In this document: piece by piece, positions 7,685-15,710 of the stretch
Position numbering within the stretch: the stretch's first letter is position 1
How the letters are laid out: every line of letters begins with the position of its first letter
From: Brevibacillus migulae
Lineage (GTDB): Bacteria > Bacillota > Bacilli > Brevibacillales > Brevibacillaceae
Length of the DNA stretch: 64,000 nt
Assembly: GCF_004521915.1 (NCBI RefSeq)
Contig: NZ_SDKD01000019.1
Location: 1 to 64,000, forward strand
Reading direction: 5' to 3'
Notes under the pieces: generated by a model
Seen by the model: only the letters and a program-made list of their open reading frames with translations
Databases searched by the model: none
Told to the model about the DNA's origin: nothing
Program-made: the position numbers and the translations under genes

Positions 7685-7885
7685 ATGCCGAACAACGGAT
7701 CCCGTAACAACCTGCTGGTACCGCAAGCGAACCAAGCTCTGGATCAGTTGAAGTATGAGATTGCAGCTGAGTTTGGTGTTCAATTGGGAGCAGATACTAC
7801 ATCTCGTCAAAACGGTTCTGTCGGTGGAGAAATCACCAAGCGTCTGGTAAGCTTTGCTGAGCAAAACCTTGCTGGCCGCGGCTAA
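7685..7885 (+). CDS. Small acid-soluble spore protein, alpha/beta type
   Basis: A 66-residue alpha/beta-type SASP. It binds and protects DNA in the dormant spore and is degraded at germination. The germination protease target is visible as KYEIAAEFG, followed by the second conserved block GGEITKRLV. ATG 7685 follows a perfect AAGGAGGTGAT site. The monocistronic gene sits between a sigma-G promoter and a terminator. Confidence 0.96.
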   Translation: MPNNGSRNNLLVPQANQALDQLKYEIAAEFGVQLGADTTSRQNGSVGGEITKRLVSFAEQNLAGRG

Positions 7886-7919
7886 TATCCATCCGATGAC
7901 ATCTAAATAGTTGGATGTG

Positions 7920-7952
7920 GAAGCCCTTGGCTTTATGCCAGGGGCTTCTTCC
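7920..7952 (+). terminator. Terminator after SASP gene
   Basis: GAAGCCCTTGGC pairs with GCCAGGGGCTTC around a TTTAT loop, followed by a short T-rich tail. Confidence 0.8.
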
Positions 7953-7976
7953 CTGTTCGTTGGAAAAATTTATGGC

Positions 7977-8004
7977 TTGCAATCAAAGGCTCGTCCGGTA
8001 AAAT
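7977..8004 (+). promoter_or_regulatory. Candidate sigma-A promoter of the SLH-3D gene
   Basis: TTGCAA (7977-7982), 16 nt, TAAAAT (7999-8004). It leaves an untranslated leader of about 155 nt in which no known riboswitch was recognised. Confidence 0.5.
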
Positions 8005-8168
8005 GGAAAATAGGTTTCTACATACCTTGGCATCCCTTACCAACGAATGTTGGCAATCCTGGAAAGATAACGTCGATTTTTGGAGGATATACAAAAAATC
8101 ACGAATCTTCTGGAGATCAAAGTAGAGAAACAGGCGGTATGCCGTCTGTTCTCAAAAATCGGAGGGTG

Positions 8169-9173
8169 ATGAGAATAAAGAAGCTGATACTAGCCTCTAT
8201 GACGGCCATGCTGTTAATGGGTATGCCAGTCGTACAGGCAGAAGAGGGAAGCACACCACAACAAACAGAACAAAAGGAAGTAAGCACACCATCCTCTTTT
8301 ACGGACATTCAAGGACATTGGGCACAGAAAGAGATCGAGCAGCTGTATGCCAATGGTGCGATTCAGCCCAATGAAACAGGGTTTTTCCGGCCGGATGATA
8401 CCGTTACGCGCGCAGAATTAATCACCATGTTTTTGGCTGCCAAGGGCATTCAACCGATGCCAGATGATTCTGCACAATTTGCGGATGTGCCAAATGATAG
8501 CTGGCTGGCGCCCTATGTAAAAACCGCATATCGACTCGGGTATTTTCACGGTACCGAGTTGAATGGACAACTTTATTTTAAACCAGATGAGCCGGTTCAG
8601 CGACAAGAACTGATTTCCATTCTGCTGCAGGCCAAAGGGGACAGCGGCAAAGTAAATCAAATGCTGTGGTCAACCACGATCAAAGCTTTGCAGCCGTATG
8701 CGGATGGACAAGAGGTGGCGCAATGGGGTCAGCGCGGAATCGTTTACGCATTGCAAAATAACATCGCCAGTCCTTACAGCGATGGAACCCTGCAGCCGAC
8801 CAAGCTGATGACACGTGCTGAGGCAGCGGTTTATGCGTACCACCAATTGCTGGATGAGCAGAAAGGCACGTTGCCGCGTTTAGCACAGCTCACGACCCCG
8901 TACAAAAAAACGTTGTCTGTAGAGACCACTGCTTATGCTGAAAGTAATGTAAAAGCCTATCTGGGCTGGCCGCTGCGCGAAGGAATCGTAGCAGTGGATC
9001 CAAATGTGATTCCACTGGGGACACACCTGTACATTGAAGGCTATGGATATGCAGTTGCTGCCGATATCGGCGGTGCAGTAAAGAATCAACATATTGATGT
9101 ATTTTTGCCTTCGCTTCAAGCTGCTCTCGCTTATGGAAGACAAAAGGACACCAAGGTATATATACTGGATTAA
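8169..9173 (+). CDS. Secreted SLH-domain protein with C-terminal 3D domain
   Basis: A 334-residue exported protein. Residues 1-23 are a signal peptide (MRIKKL, hydrophobic core, ending VQA). Three SLH modules follow (FTDIQGHWA near 40, FADVPNDSW near 100, then a weaker one to about 220), which anchor proteins to pyruvylated wall polymer. The last 90 residues form a 3D/double-psi barrel domain of YuiC/YocH type, with the Asp motif AADIGGAVKNQHIDV, usually linked to murein lytic activity. ATG 8169 is chosen because it starts the signal peptide right after GGAGG; the spacing is short and the frame is open upstream. Likely a wall-bound muramidase-like enzyme. Confidence 0.85.
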   Translation: MRIKKLILASMTAMLLMGMPVVQAEEGSTPQQTEQKEVSTPSSFTDIQGHWAQKEIEQLYANGAIQPNETGFFRPDDTVTRAELITMFLAAKGIQPMPDDSAQFADVPNDSWLAPYVKTAYRLGYFHGTELNGQLYFKPDEPVQRQELISILLQAKGDSGKVNQMLWSTTIKALQPYADGQEVAQWGQRGIVYALQNNIASPYSDGTLQPTKLMTRAEAAVYAYHQLLDEQKGTLPRLAQLTTPYKKTLSVETTAYAESNVKAYLGWPLREGIVAVDPNVIPLGTHLYIEGYGYAVAADIGGAVKNQHIDVFLPSLQAALAYGRQKDTKVYILD

Positions 9174-9227
9174 AACATATTCCCTGACTTATCCATCCAT
9201 ACTAAGGGTGGAAAGGCGGGGATTTTT

Positions 9228-9890
9228 TTGTTGCTATGGATTCTGTTGGCGATCGCAGCGCTATTGTTTCTCCTCTTTATCACGCCATTGCGCATCCATA
9301 TCCTTTATGAACGCAAGAAAGAAAATGATCAGGCCAATATTGAAGTGACCTGCTGGTTTCGGCTGATTCGTCTTCGGTACGAGCTGCCGATGGTAAAGCT
9401 GAAAGCGGAAAACGGCAGTCCAGAAGTGGAGGCAAAGCTGGAACAAAGCAATCCGGTAGCTTCGGATCAGAAAAAACACAGCGTCGATGCGCCTCAGGCG
9501 AAACGCTGGCATCGCCGATATCAGGAACTGCTGGCAAATGTTCATGATTTCCAGGACATTCTCAAGCGCATGCTTAAACACGTGCGCTGTGAAAAGCTCG
9601 AATGGGAAACCAGGCTTGGATTAGGAGAAGCGATGGGAACTGGCGCAATCACGGGTATTGCCTGGGGCCTGAAAAACCTGATTGTGGCCATGATCGCCCA
9701 CTACGTAACCATGCGGACGACTCCTCGTGTCAGCATCCAGCCAGAATGGAACAATCAATTGCTGCACACGCATTTCCGCTGCATACTCCGATTTATGGTC
9801 GGACACGCTATGATAGCAGCGGTACGCATTTTCGTGAAATACTTGAAAGGGCGGGAGCAAAAATGGCAGACCACCCCATCCGAAGTTTGA
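9228..9890 (+). CDS. ytfI: DUF2953 protein YtfI
   Basis: A 220-residue protein with an N-terminal membrane helix (residues 2-20) and a soluble region carrying the DUF2953 pattern (LGLGEAMGTGAITG near 130, RVSIQPEW near 165). In Bacillus it sits directly upstream of, and overlaps, the sporulation gene ytfJ. Start is TTG 9228 after AAAGGCGGGG. Here its end overlaps a ytfJ-like start (9863) that is broken after 17 codons, while the intact ytfJ lies 1 kb downstream. Confidence 0.82.
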   Translation: MLLWILLAIAALLFLLFITPLRIHILYERKKENDQANIEVTCWFRLIRLRYELPMVKLKAENGSPEVEAKLEQSNPVASDQKKHSVDAPQAKRWHRRYQELLANVHDFQDILKRMLKHVRCEKLEWETRLGLGEAMGTGAITGIAWGLKNLIVAMIAHYVTMRTTPRVSIQPEWNNQLLHTHFRCILRFMVGHAMIAAVRIFVKYLKGREQKWQTTPSEV

Positions 9891-9916
9891 TGAAAATGAG
9901 TCGGTGGATAATATAG
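9863..9916 (+). pseudogene. Remnant of a ytfJ 5' end
   Basis: An ATG with a GGGCGGGAG ribosome site, overlapping the end of ytfI by 28 nt, opens MADHPIRSLMK and then runs into a stop after 17 codons. Eight of the first ten residues equal the start of intact YtfJ (MADHPIQGLM, 10893), yet most codons differ at the third base. It sits exactly where ytfJ is expected. Best read as the stump of an older ytfJ copy that was displaced (inference). Confidence 0.6.
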
Positions 9917-9983
9917 AAACCAAGGATGGGTGGGGACAACTAAGGTCTTCATTTCATCGAGGGTCTTTTTTTGAGGTTCCGAA

Positions 9984-10310
9984 ATGTGGGGAATCGTTCT
10001 TCTCATCAGCATAGTGCTCACGGCGACTTTCATCAAAAGGGCATTTTCGCTGGCAGTTTACTTTCACTGGCTGGAGTACCTTCTGGTTACGTTTTGTTTC
10101 CTTGGCATGAATACCTGGTTATTTAATTTTTATTTAGCCGGATACCCTTCGCTTGGATTAACGGAAAAATACTTGCCGTTCGCTATCGTCACAGTCCATT
10201 TTGTCATCATGTATCCATTGACATTTTTATGGGTAGTAGCCCTGTTTCGTACGAAAAAATCATTCGCAGTCAGATATGGTTGGCTGATCACAAGTTTTAT
10301 GACCCGTTAA
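9984..10310 (+). CDS. Hydrophobic multi-helix protein, possible N-terminal part of a split gene
   Basis: A 108-residue frame with three to four membrane helices, starting at an ATG after a weak GAGG site. It ends in a frame overlapped by the next ORF. Both resemble the CBO0543 family of small Bacillota membrane proteins of unknown function. It could be a complete small protein or the first half of a frameshifted gene. It lies in the block that separates ytfI from ytfJ and is probably acquired (inference). Confidence 0.55.
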   Translation: MWGIVLLISIVLTATFIKRAFSLAVYFHWLEYLLVTFCFLGMNTWLFNFYLAGYPSLGLTEKYLPFAIVTVHFVIMYPLTFLWVVALFRTKKSFAVRYGWLITSFMTR

Positions 10311-10804
10311 CGCCTGTGGTCTTCGATAAAAACGAGTGGGCTGTCATCGTTATCTTTTTCCTGACCGAGGGGACGGCCACCTATCTTCATACAAAGCATC
10401 GAGTCATGAGAACAGCCGAAGGGTTAGCTCTGATCTTATTTAATGTCTACTTTACCTCGTTGCTCGAGTTTATACTGGCGACAAAGCCTGTTGATCTATA
10501 CGATACCATTGATCGAAACTATGGCGAATTGTTTGACCTTCCGCTGGAGATGGTCACCTATCCCGTTACGATGTATATTTTTATGCATGTTTTCCTTGCG
10601 TGGAGTCTGAAAAAGCGGCATATCGTCCTTCTGGGAGCAGCCTTGCTTCTCATCTTGGAATGGATAACCATGCATTTTTTCTCGTTATTTACGTACAAGG
10701 GCTGGAATCTGATGTATAGCTACTTTTTTTACATGTTTGTCCTGACGATTAATGTGAACCTGACCGAATGGTTGCACAAGCGAGTGGTTACAGGACACGA
10801 ATAA
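10229..10804 (+). CDS. CBO0543-family-like membrane protein
   Basis: Up to 191 residues. From residue about 38 it is hydrophobic, with roughly five membrane helices and the YDTIDRNYGELFDLP / PVTMYIFMHV pattern recalled from CBO0543 proteins. The first ATG (10229) has no ribosome site and lies within the previous ORF in another frame; the family-like part begins near 10320. Either translation continues by frameshift from 9984 or a weak internal start is used. Function unknown. Confidence 0.6.
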   Translation: MGSSPVSYEKIIRSQIWLADHKFYDPLTPVVFDKNEWAVIVIFFLTEGTATYLHTKHRVMRTAEGLALILFNVYFTSLLEFILATKPVDLYDTIDRNYGELFDLPLEMVTYPVTMYIFMHVFLAWSLKKRHIVLLGAALLLILEWITMHFFSLFTYKGWNLMYSYFFYMFVLTINVNLTEWLHKRVVTGHE

Positions 10805-10892
10805 TCGTGGCGGATATACATTAGAGCGTATGGTTTAGGGAATTATAAAGCAAGCTTGATATTCCAGCATTTGATGATGAGGAGGGGTTTTG

Positions 10893-11354
10893 GTGGCTGA
10901 TCATCCGATTCAAGGATTAATGCGAACTACACTAGAAAATTTAAAGCAAATGGTTGATGTGAATACCATCATTGGCGAGCCAGTCGAAACGCCGGACGGC
11001 AGTGTCATCTTGCCCGTTTCCCGCGTTGGTTTTGGTTTTGCGGCCGGGGGAAGTGAGTTTGAATACAGCAATAGCAATACCGCATCCATCAGTCATCCGT
11101 TTGGCGGCGGGAGCGGGGGCGGCGTTTCTATTACGCCAGTAGCTTTTCTCGTCGTCGGGAAAAACGGAATTCGCTCCATCCCCTTGGAAAATTCGACGCA
11201 TCTTTATGATCGGATCTTGGATTCCGTGCCGCAAATGGTGGAGAAGGTTCAGGATATGCTAGGCAAAAAAGACAAAAGCCCGATGGTACCTACCACTACG
11301 ATCATTACGGATACGAACGACCAGGATCTTGATGAATTAATGGATCGCAGTTGA
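10893..11354 (+). CDS. ytfJ: Sporulation protein YtfJ (GerW family)
   Basis: A 153-residue protein of the YtfJ/GerW family, required for the response to some germinants in Bacillus. It shows the conserved GEPVETPDGSVILPVSRV block, a glycine-rich core (GGGSGGGVSITP) and VGKNGI. Start is GTG 10893 after GGAGGGG; a TTG one codon earlier is possible. Normally it overlaps ytfI; here it is about 1 kb away, behind a ytfJ stump and hydrophobic ORFs. Confidence 0.9.
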   Translation: MADHPIQGLMRTTLENLKQMVDVNTIIGEPVETPDGSVILPVSRVGFGFAAGGSEFEYSNSNTASISHPFGGGSGGGVSITPVAFLVVGKNGIRSIPLENSTHLYDRILDSVPQMVEKVQDMLGKKDKSPMVPTTTIITDTNDQDLDELMDRS

Positions 11355-11365
11355 CGGGAAAAGTA

Positions 11366-11430
11366 TGAAAAACTTCAAAAGAAGCTCTCTCGAAGAAGCC
11401 GTCGAGTCTTTCTTTTGCGGGAGTTTTTCA
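11366..11430 (+). terminator. Terminator after ytfJ
   Basis: A long interrupted stem (GAAAAACT with AGTTTTTC, and inside it AAAAGAA with TTCTTTT) ends in a T-run. Confidence 0.6.
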
Positions 11431-11452
11431 TGCTGTATCAGGATGAGTAGTA

Positions 11453-11491
11453 AAAAAGGAGGTATGCCCAGACTGGCATTACCTCCTTTTT
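11453..11491 (-). terminator. Bidirectional terminator of the sulfate operon
   Basis: AAAAAGGAGGT pairs with ACCTCCTTTTT around about 17 nt. T-tracts on both strands; it lies 4 nt from the cysC stop. Confidence 0.9.
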
Positions 11492-11494
11492 GTA

Positions 11495-12100
11495 TCAAGG
11501 ATGACGGATGTATCCATTTGTCACCAGGTAATCATAGATCTGTTCGACACAGTCTGAAATGCTCCCACGATCGCTGGCAACGGTGATTTCAGGCGCTTCC
11601 GGTGCTTCATAGGGAGCGGATATCCCCGTAAATTCAGAAATTTGTCCTGCGCGTGCTTTTTGATAGAGTCCTTTTGGATCACGTTGTTCACATGTTTCCA
11701 GTGCGCAATCTACAAACACCTCAATGAATTCACCTTGGTTGACCAAGCTCCGTGCCAGTTCCCGATCGGCACGATAGGGAGAGATAAAGGCGGTCAACAC
11801 GATTGTCCCGGCATCCACAAATAGCTTGGCAACCTCAGCGATCCGTCGGATGTTTTCGCTCCGATCCTCTGGCGAAAAACCGAGATCACGATTGAGGCCA
11901 TGACGAATGTTATCCCCATCCAGCAGATAGGTATGGATGCCAGCACCATGGAGTCGATGCTCCAGCGCATTGGCGATGGTCGATTTGCCTGCGCCCGACA
12001 GACCGGTAAACCAGAGAATGGCGCTTTTATGCCCGAGCTTTTGCTGGCGATCCGCCTTGCTGACGGTTGCCTCATGCCAGACAATATTGGATGTACTCAT
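11495..12100 (-). CDS. cysC: Adenylyl-sulfate kinase
   Basis: A 201-residue APS kinase that phosphorylates adenylyl sulfate to PAPS. The P-loop GLSGAGKST lies near residue 34, the conserved LDGDNIRHGLN near 60, and the FISPYRADR lid near 104. ATG 12100 follows an AGGAGG site, 23 bp after sat. It is the last gene of the operon. Because the reductase upstream looks APS-specific, CysC may serve mainly to make PAPS or to control the APS level (inference). Confidence 0.95.
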   Translation of the reverse strand: MSTSNIVWHEATVSKADRQQKLGHKSAILWFTGLSGAGKSTIANALEHRLHGAGIHTYLLDGDNIRHGLNRDLGFSPEDRSENIRRIAEVAKLFVDAGTIVLTAFISPYRADRELARSLVNQGEFIEVFVDCALETCEQRDPKGLYQKARAGQISEFTGISAPYEAPEAPEITVASDRGSISDCVEQIYDYLVTNGYIRHP

Positions 12101-12123
12101 ACACTGCCTCCTGTTTGATCAGT

Positions 12124-13266
12124 CTAGTTTTGCACGGTCGCTCGAACGCCGCGAATCAATACTTCCACGACCTCTGGACGACTGAACTCCGGTGGCGGCG
12201 CGATTCCCTCGCTGAGCATTTGCCGTACCTTTGTACCGGAGAGAATCAAGTGCTCGGAAGCGTCATGCGGGCACGTTTTGGTCGAGGCCATATTCCCGCA
12301 TTTTTTGCAATAAAAGCTGTGCTCGAAGAAGAGAGGAGTAATGCCCAGCTCTTCTGGCGTAAATTCACGGAAAATCAGCTGCGCGTCATACGTGCCGTAG
12401 TAATTGCCCACGCCTGCGTGATCCCTGCCCACAATGAAGTGGGTGCAGCCGTAATTTTTGCGGGCGATCGCATGGAAGATGGCTTCGCGCGGCCCGGCAT
12501 AGCGCATGGCAGCAGGGAAAACAGCCAATTGCACACGGTCCTTTGGATAGTATTCATTCAGCAGCACTTCATAGCTTTCCATCCGAATGGCTGCAGGGAT
12601 GTCATCAGACTTTGTCTCCCCGACGAGAGGGTGGAGCAGCAAGCCATCGACAATTTCCAGAGCCGACTTTTGGATGTATTCGTGTGCGCGATGGACCGGA
12701 TTGCGTGTCTGGAAGCCGACGATGCTGTTCCAGCCCTTTTCCGCAAAGAGGCGGCGAGTTTCCGCCGGATCGAGCTCATAAGCAGGGTAACTTTTGGCAG
12801 AGCGGCGGTACAACGTAATGTCGCCTGCCAGATACACGTCACCCCGACTCATCAGCTTTGCGACACCCGGATGGGCGAGTTCCGTCGTCCGATACACATG
12901 GCTGGCTTCCTGTCCTTTATCGGGGCGATAGATTTCGGTCAGGTCCAACGCGCCATAGACGATCCCTTGATGGGTGAGCAAGAAACGCTCTCCGATTTGT
13001 AAGCCAGCTGCTTGCTCCTCGGTAACCGGCAGTGTAATCGGGATGCTCCAGACCGTGCCGTCCGCGAGTCGCATGCGCTCGACGACGCTTTTGTAATCGT
13101 TGCTGCCAAGAAATCCGGTTAATGGACTATATACGCCAATCGCGATCAATTCCAGATCGGACAGTGCAACGGCATCGATTTCAATGGGGGGGAGGGATGC
13201 AGGAGGCTCCTGATTGTCCGCGATCCGGCGAATTAACGTACCTCCATGAGGAATGCTTACAGCCAT
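12124..13266 (-). CDS. sat: Sulfate adenylyltransferase
   Basis: A 380-residue ATP sulfurylase of the monomeric bacterial/plant-type fold, converting sulfate and ATP to APS. Motifs: FQTRNPVHRAHE (nucleotide site, near 190) and GRDHAGVG (near 288); a Cys pair (CKKCG...CPH) near 335 fits the usual zinc-like C-terminal site. ATG 13266 follows AAAGGAGAG. Length is usual. It lies 32 bp from cysH in the same operon. Confidence 0.96.
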   Translation of the reverse strand: MAVSIPHGGTLIRRIADNQEPPASLPPIEIDAVALSDLELIAIGVYSPLTGFLGSNDYKSVVERMRLADGTVWSIPITLPVTEEQAAGLQIGERFLLTHQGIVYGALDLTEIYRPDKGQEASHVYRTTELAHPGVAKLMSRGDVYLAGDITLYRRSAKSYPAYELDPAETRRLFAEKGWNSIVGFQTRNPVHRAHEYIQKSALEIVDGLLLHPLVGETKSDDIPAAIRMESYEVLLNEYYPKDRVQLAVFPAAMRYAGPREAIFHAIARKNYGCTHFIVGRDHAGVGNYYGTYDAQLIFREFTPEELGITPLFFEHSFYCKKCGNMASTKTCPHDASEHLILSGTKVRQMLSEGIAPPPEFSRPEVVEVLIRGVRATVQN

Positions 13267-13298
13267 CTTTGGTTCTCTCCTTTTTCCGTAGGGGTAGA

Positions 13299-14024
13299 TT
13301 ATTTATGCAATCCGCACTCGGTTTTGCCACTGCCAGCCCAGCGGCCCGCGCGCTCATCTTCACCCGGCTGAACCGGGCGCGTACAAGGCTGACAGCCGAT
13401 GCTGGGATACATCAGATCATGCAAAGGGTTGTAAGGCAGCTGGTGCAGCTTGATATACATCCAGATCTCTTCCTGCTTCCAATCAATCAACGGGCATACT
13501 TTGACATTGGCAAATTTATGATCGGGGTTCACGTAGCGAAGGTGAGCGCGTGTAGGCGACTGCTCTCGGCGCAGCCCTGAGAGCCAGGCTACTCTCCCGG
13601 CCATCGCATTTTTCAACGGATCAATTTTGCGGATTTGACAGCATAAATCGGGATCACGTTCCCACAAGGCATCACCATGTGCTGCCGCTTGCTCGGCCAA
13701 TGTCAGCTCAGGCTCAACCATGTTGATGCGCAGGCGGGGATAGCGCTTTTTCACTTGCTCGATTAATTGATAGGTTTCGGGAAAATGAACACCGGTGTCC
13801 AAAAAAATGATGGAGGCATCGGGCCGAATCTGGGAAATCAAATCCAAAAGGACCATTGCTTCCGCGCCAAAGCTGCAGGCGTAAGCCAAGTCATCCTCAT
13901 ATTGTTGAAAAGCCCAGCGGATGACGTCCAGTGCATCCTTGCCGCTCAGCTGTTGATTCAACAGGTCATAATCTTCAGGCTGCATGGATTCGTATCTGAA
14001 GGCTTGCTTACTGTCATTCATCAT
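13299..14024 (-). CDS. cysH: Adenylyl-sulfate (APS) reductase, [4Fe-4S] type
   Basis: A 241-residue assimilatory reductase that turns APS (possibly also PAPS) into sulfite. It has the ACSFGAEAMV adenylate-binding start, the CC pair (DPDLCCQIRK, near 130), the CQPC pair (near 215) and the C-terminal catalytic ECGLH. The two Cys pairs indicate a [4Fe-4S] cluster and thus the APS-reductase type. The start overlaps the cysP stop (ATGA); a second ATG follows at once and has better spacing to AAGGAGGAGG. Confidence 0.94.
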   Translation of the reverse strand: MMNDSKQAFRYESMQPEDYDLLNQQLSGKDALDVIRWAFQQYEDDLAYACSFGAEAMVLLDLISQIRPDASIIFLDTGVHFPETYQLIEQVKKRYPRLRINMVEPELTLAEQAAAHGDALWERDPDLCCQIRKIDPLKNAMAGRVAWLSGLRREQSPTRAHLRYVNPDHKFANVKVCPLIDWKQEEIWMYIKLHQLPYNPLHDLMYPSIGCQPCTRPVQPGEDERAGRWAGSGKTECGLHK

Positions 14025-15103
14025 ATTCCTCCTCCTTGATCATGGATGGCTTGCTTTTCGCGCCGAATCGCCCGGCTCAAGCGTCCCAAGCCCAATGTGG
14101 CGACAAAGGCGCTGGCGACGGCTACGACCACATAGAAATTGACGGTCATCAAGGAATTGATCAACAAAAACGAAACGACAAGGGAAGATACGGGCGAGAC
14201 GATCCAAACCATGATAATTTGCTTAATGACCTGCTGCTGCCACAGGCGAAATCCATTTTCCGCCGTGCCGATTCCGAGAATGGCGCAGGTCGTCGCTTGC
14301 GTCAACGGTACCGGGATGCCATAAATGGAGGCGATGATGACCAAGCCACCGGAAGTCAGGGAAACGGCGCTTCCTTGCAAAAGCGAGAGCTGGGTGATTT
14401 TCTTGCCGTTGGTCTCCAGGACGCGGCCGCCCAGGAGAAATGCACCCATGGCCATGAAAATGGCTCCCAGCCATAAACCCTCGGAAGATTCCAACAAATT
14501 CGCTCCGATCACAGGTCCGACAGAGTTAGCCACGTTGTTCATCCCGGCGGAGAAAGCTTCGAGCATACCTGCAAAAATAAGCAACCATTTCAACCACCAC
14601 CAGCGAGCTCCGCGAGAGGATAATCCCGGCCACTTTTGCTCCGCATAGCGAATGATCCAACCTAGCACCAGGGCAATCGTGAAAGCGAAAAGGGGGACAA
14701 GCAGCCAAAATAAGATGATCTCCAGCAATTTTCCTGCAAACAGCGACTGATAAGCGAGGCCGACGCCGACGATGGCTCCCACCGTCACTTCACTGGTGGA
14801 AAGCGGGATCCCCAGCAGATTGGCGAGGAACAGGGTCAAGGTAGCGGACACCAGAATAATCGTGACGACTTCGATCTGTAGAAGAGAAGCGGGAATAATG
14901 CCGCCGCTGATCGTCTTAACTACTTCCCCGCCGCCGAGGATGGCTCCCAGAAATGCGGCGATTGCGGCAAGGCCAGCTGCCAATCGCTTGGTCGCGACGG
15001 CACCGGAGCCATAGGCAGCTCCCATCGAAGCTGCGGTGCCGCTAGCTCCAATGTTCATGGCGAAAAAGAGGGAGATCGCAATCGTTACGTAATAAAGGAT
15101 CAT
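14021..15103 (-). CDS. cysP: Sulfate permease CysP (PiT family)
   Basis: A 360-residue polytopic protein of the inorganic phosphate transporter family. The two inverted signature repeats are seen: AMNIGASGTAAS near residue 15 and GMNNVANSVGPVIG near 188. In Bacillus subtilis the corresponding CysP in the cysH operon takes up sulfate. About ten helices; basic loop near the middle. It overlaps both neighbours by 4 nt, so uptake, reductase and the small upstream gene are translationally coupled. Confidence 0.9.
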   Translation of the reverse strand: MILYYVTIAISLFFAMNIGASGTAASMGAAYGSGAVATKRLAAGLAAIAAFLGAILGGGEVVKTISGGIIPASLLQIEVVTIILVSATLTLFLANLLGIPLSTSEVTVGAIVGVGLAYQSLFAGKLLEIILFWLLVPLFAFTIALVLGWIIRYAEQKWPGLSSRGARWWWLKWLLIFAGMLEAFSAGMNNVANSVGPVIGANLLESSEGLWLGAIFMAMGAFLLGGRVLETNGKKITQLSLLQGSAVSLTSGGLVIIASIYGIPVPLTQATTCAILGIGTAENGFRLWQQQVIKQIIMVWIVSPVSSLVVSFLLINSLMTVNFYVVVAVASAFVATLGLGRLSRAIRREKQAIHDQGGGI

Positions 15104-15303
15104 AGATCAACCACGGATCCACGCCCTGCGGATGCAGGTTTTTTTTCAAAGATCACGAGCTCTGCCACCTCTTGGAGAGGGAGGTTGTGATGTTTCGGCT
15201 GATTGCCAGCGCATATAAACGCTGTTTCCTCCGACCCGTGCAGCACGATCACTTCTGAACGTGAGTGATCCACGTATGCTGCTTCGATATGGGATAAAAA
15301 CAT
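15100..15303 (-). CDS. Small conserved-looking protein heading the sulfate operon
   Basis: A 67-residue protein I do not recognise. ATG 15303 is chosen because AAGAGGTGG lies 8 nt upstream; an upstream in-frame start at 15339 has none. The stop overlaps the cysP start (ATGA). It is mixed alpha/beta, with a single Cys (CAGNQ) and a His-rich stretch (KHHNL). Its place as first gene suggests a role in sulfate uptake or its regulation (inference only). Confidence 0.72.
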   Translation of the reverse strand: MFLSHIEAAYVDHSRSEVIVLHGSEETAFICAGNQPKHHNLPLQEVAELVIFEKKPASAGRGSVVDL

Positions 15304-15340
15304 TGTTGCATCCACCTCTTTTCTATAGGGCGTCCCCACG

Positions 15341-15403
15341 TTAAACCGCTATCCTTATGCCAGCTGTGCGATCGGGAAGGCTTGCTTTCTGGTATATTAG
15401 CAT
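15341..15403 (-). CDS. 20-codon upstream ORF (leader peptide candidate) of the sulfate operon
   Basis: ATG 15403 lies 5 nt after a near-perfect AAGGAGG site (15409-15415). It encodes MLIYQKASLPDRTAGIRIAV and stops at 15341, 37 nt before the first operon gene. It has no Cys or Met run, so classic amino-acid attenuation is not evident. Actinobacteria carry short leader ORFs before sulfur genes, so a control role is plausible (inference). No S-box was recognised in this leader. Confidence 0.55.
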   Translation of the reverse strand: MLIYQKASLPDRTAGIRIAV

Positions 15404-15484
15404 TTCAACCTCCTTCACATTAAATCACACTAAACTAATCGGAATTTAGGTTGTTTTGATCATATAACGAATCGGGCAGGTATG

Positions 15485-15638
15485 CAAGAGCCTAGTTGGA
15501 AAAAAGTGCACAAAAAAAAGAGCGGTTTTTTGCTTGTCGCTCTTGTAGAAAATGGCTTCGGAACACTCTCGCCGGATTCTGAAAAACGCATGGCAAGTGC
15601 AAGCGGTAACAGCATGAAAAATCCAACTAGGTCTCTTG
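15485..15638. repeat. 154-bp inverted-repeat element
   Basis: CAAGAG-CCTAGTTGGA at 15485-15500 is the inverted copy of 15622-15638 (one bulged base). Inside, at about 15512-15545, a minus-strand terminator-like hairpin (AAGAGCG/CGCTCTT with T8) is present. No ORF is supported. It could be a MITE-like insertion or the outer stem of a structured RNA. Confidence 0.5.
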
Positions 15639-15661
15639 GGTTTTTGGATCGATGGCCTTAA

Positions 15662-15702
15662 TAAAAAGGGAGTGTAAAGAAACAAAAGCTTCTTTACACT
15701 CC
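15662..15702 (-). terminator. Terminator of the FliD-like gene
   Basis: GGAGTGTAAAGAA pairs perfectly with TTCTTTACACTCC; on the minus strand it is followed by a CCCTTTTTAT tail, 8 nt after the stop codon at 15711. Confidence 0.9.
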
Positions 15703-15710
15703 ATAAAGCT

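Noticed and set aside
12067..13002. 311-residue plus-strand frame opposite sat
   Set aside because: It lies antisense within sat, whose motifs are unambiguous, and lacks a ribosome site and domain.
15304..15470. SAM (S-box) riboswitch before the sulfate operon, as in some Bacillus cysH operons
   Set aside because: The conserved S-box core was not found on the minus strand; only a short upstream ORF and ordinary leader sequence are visible.
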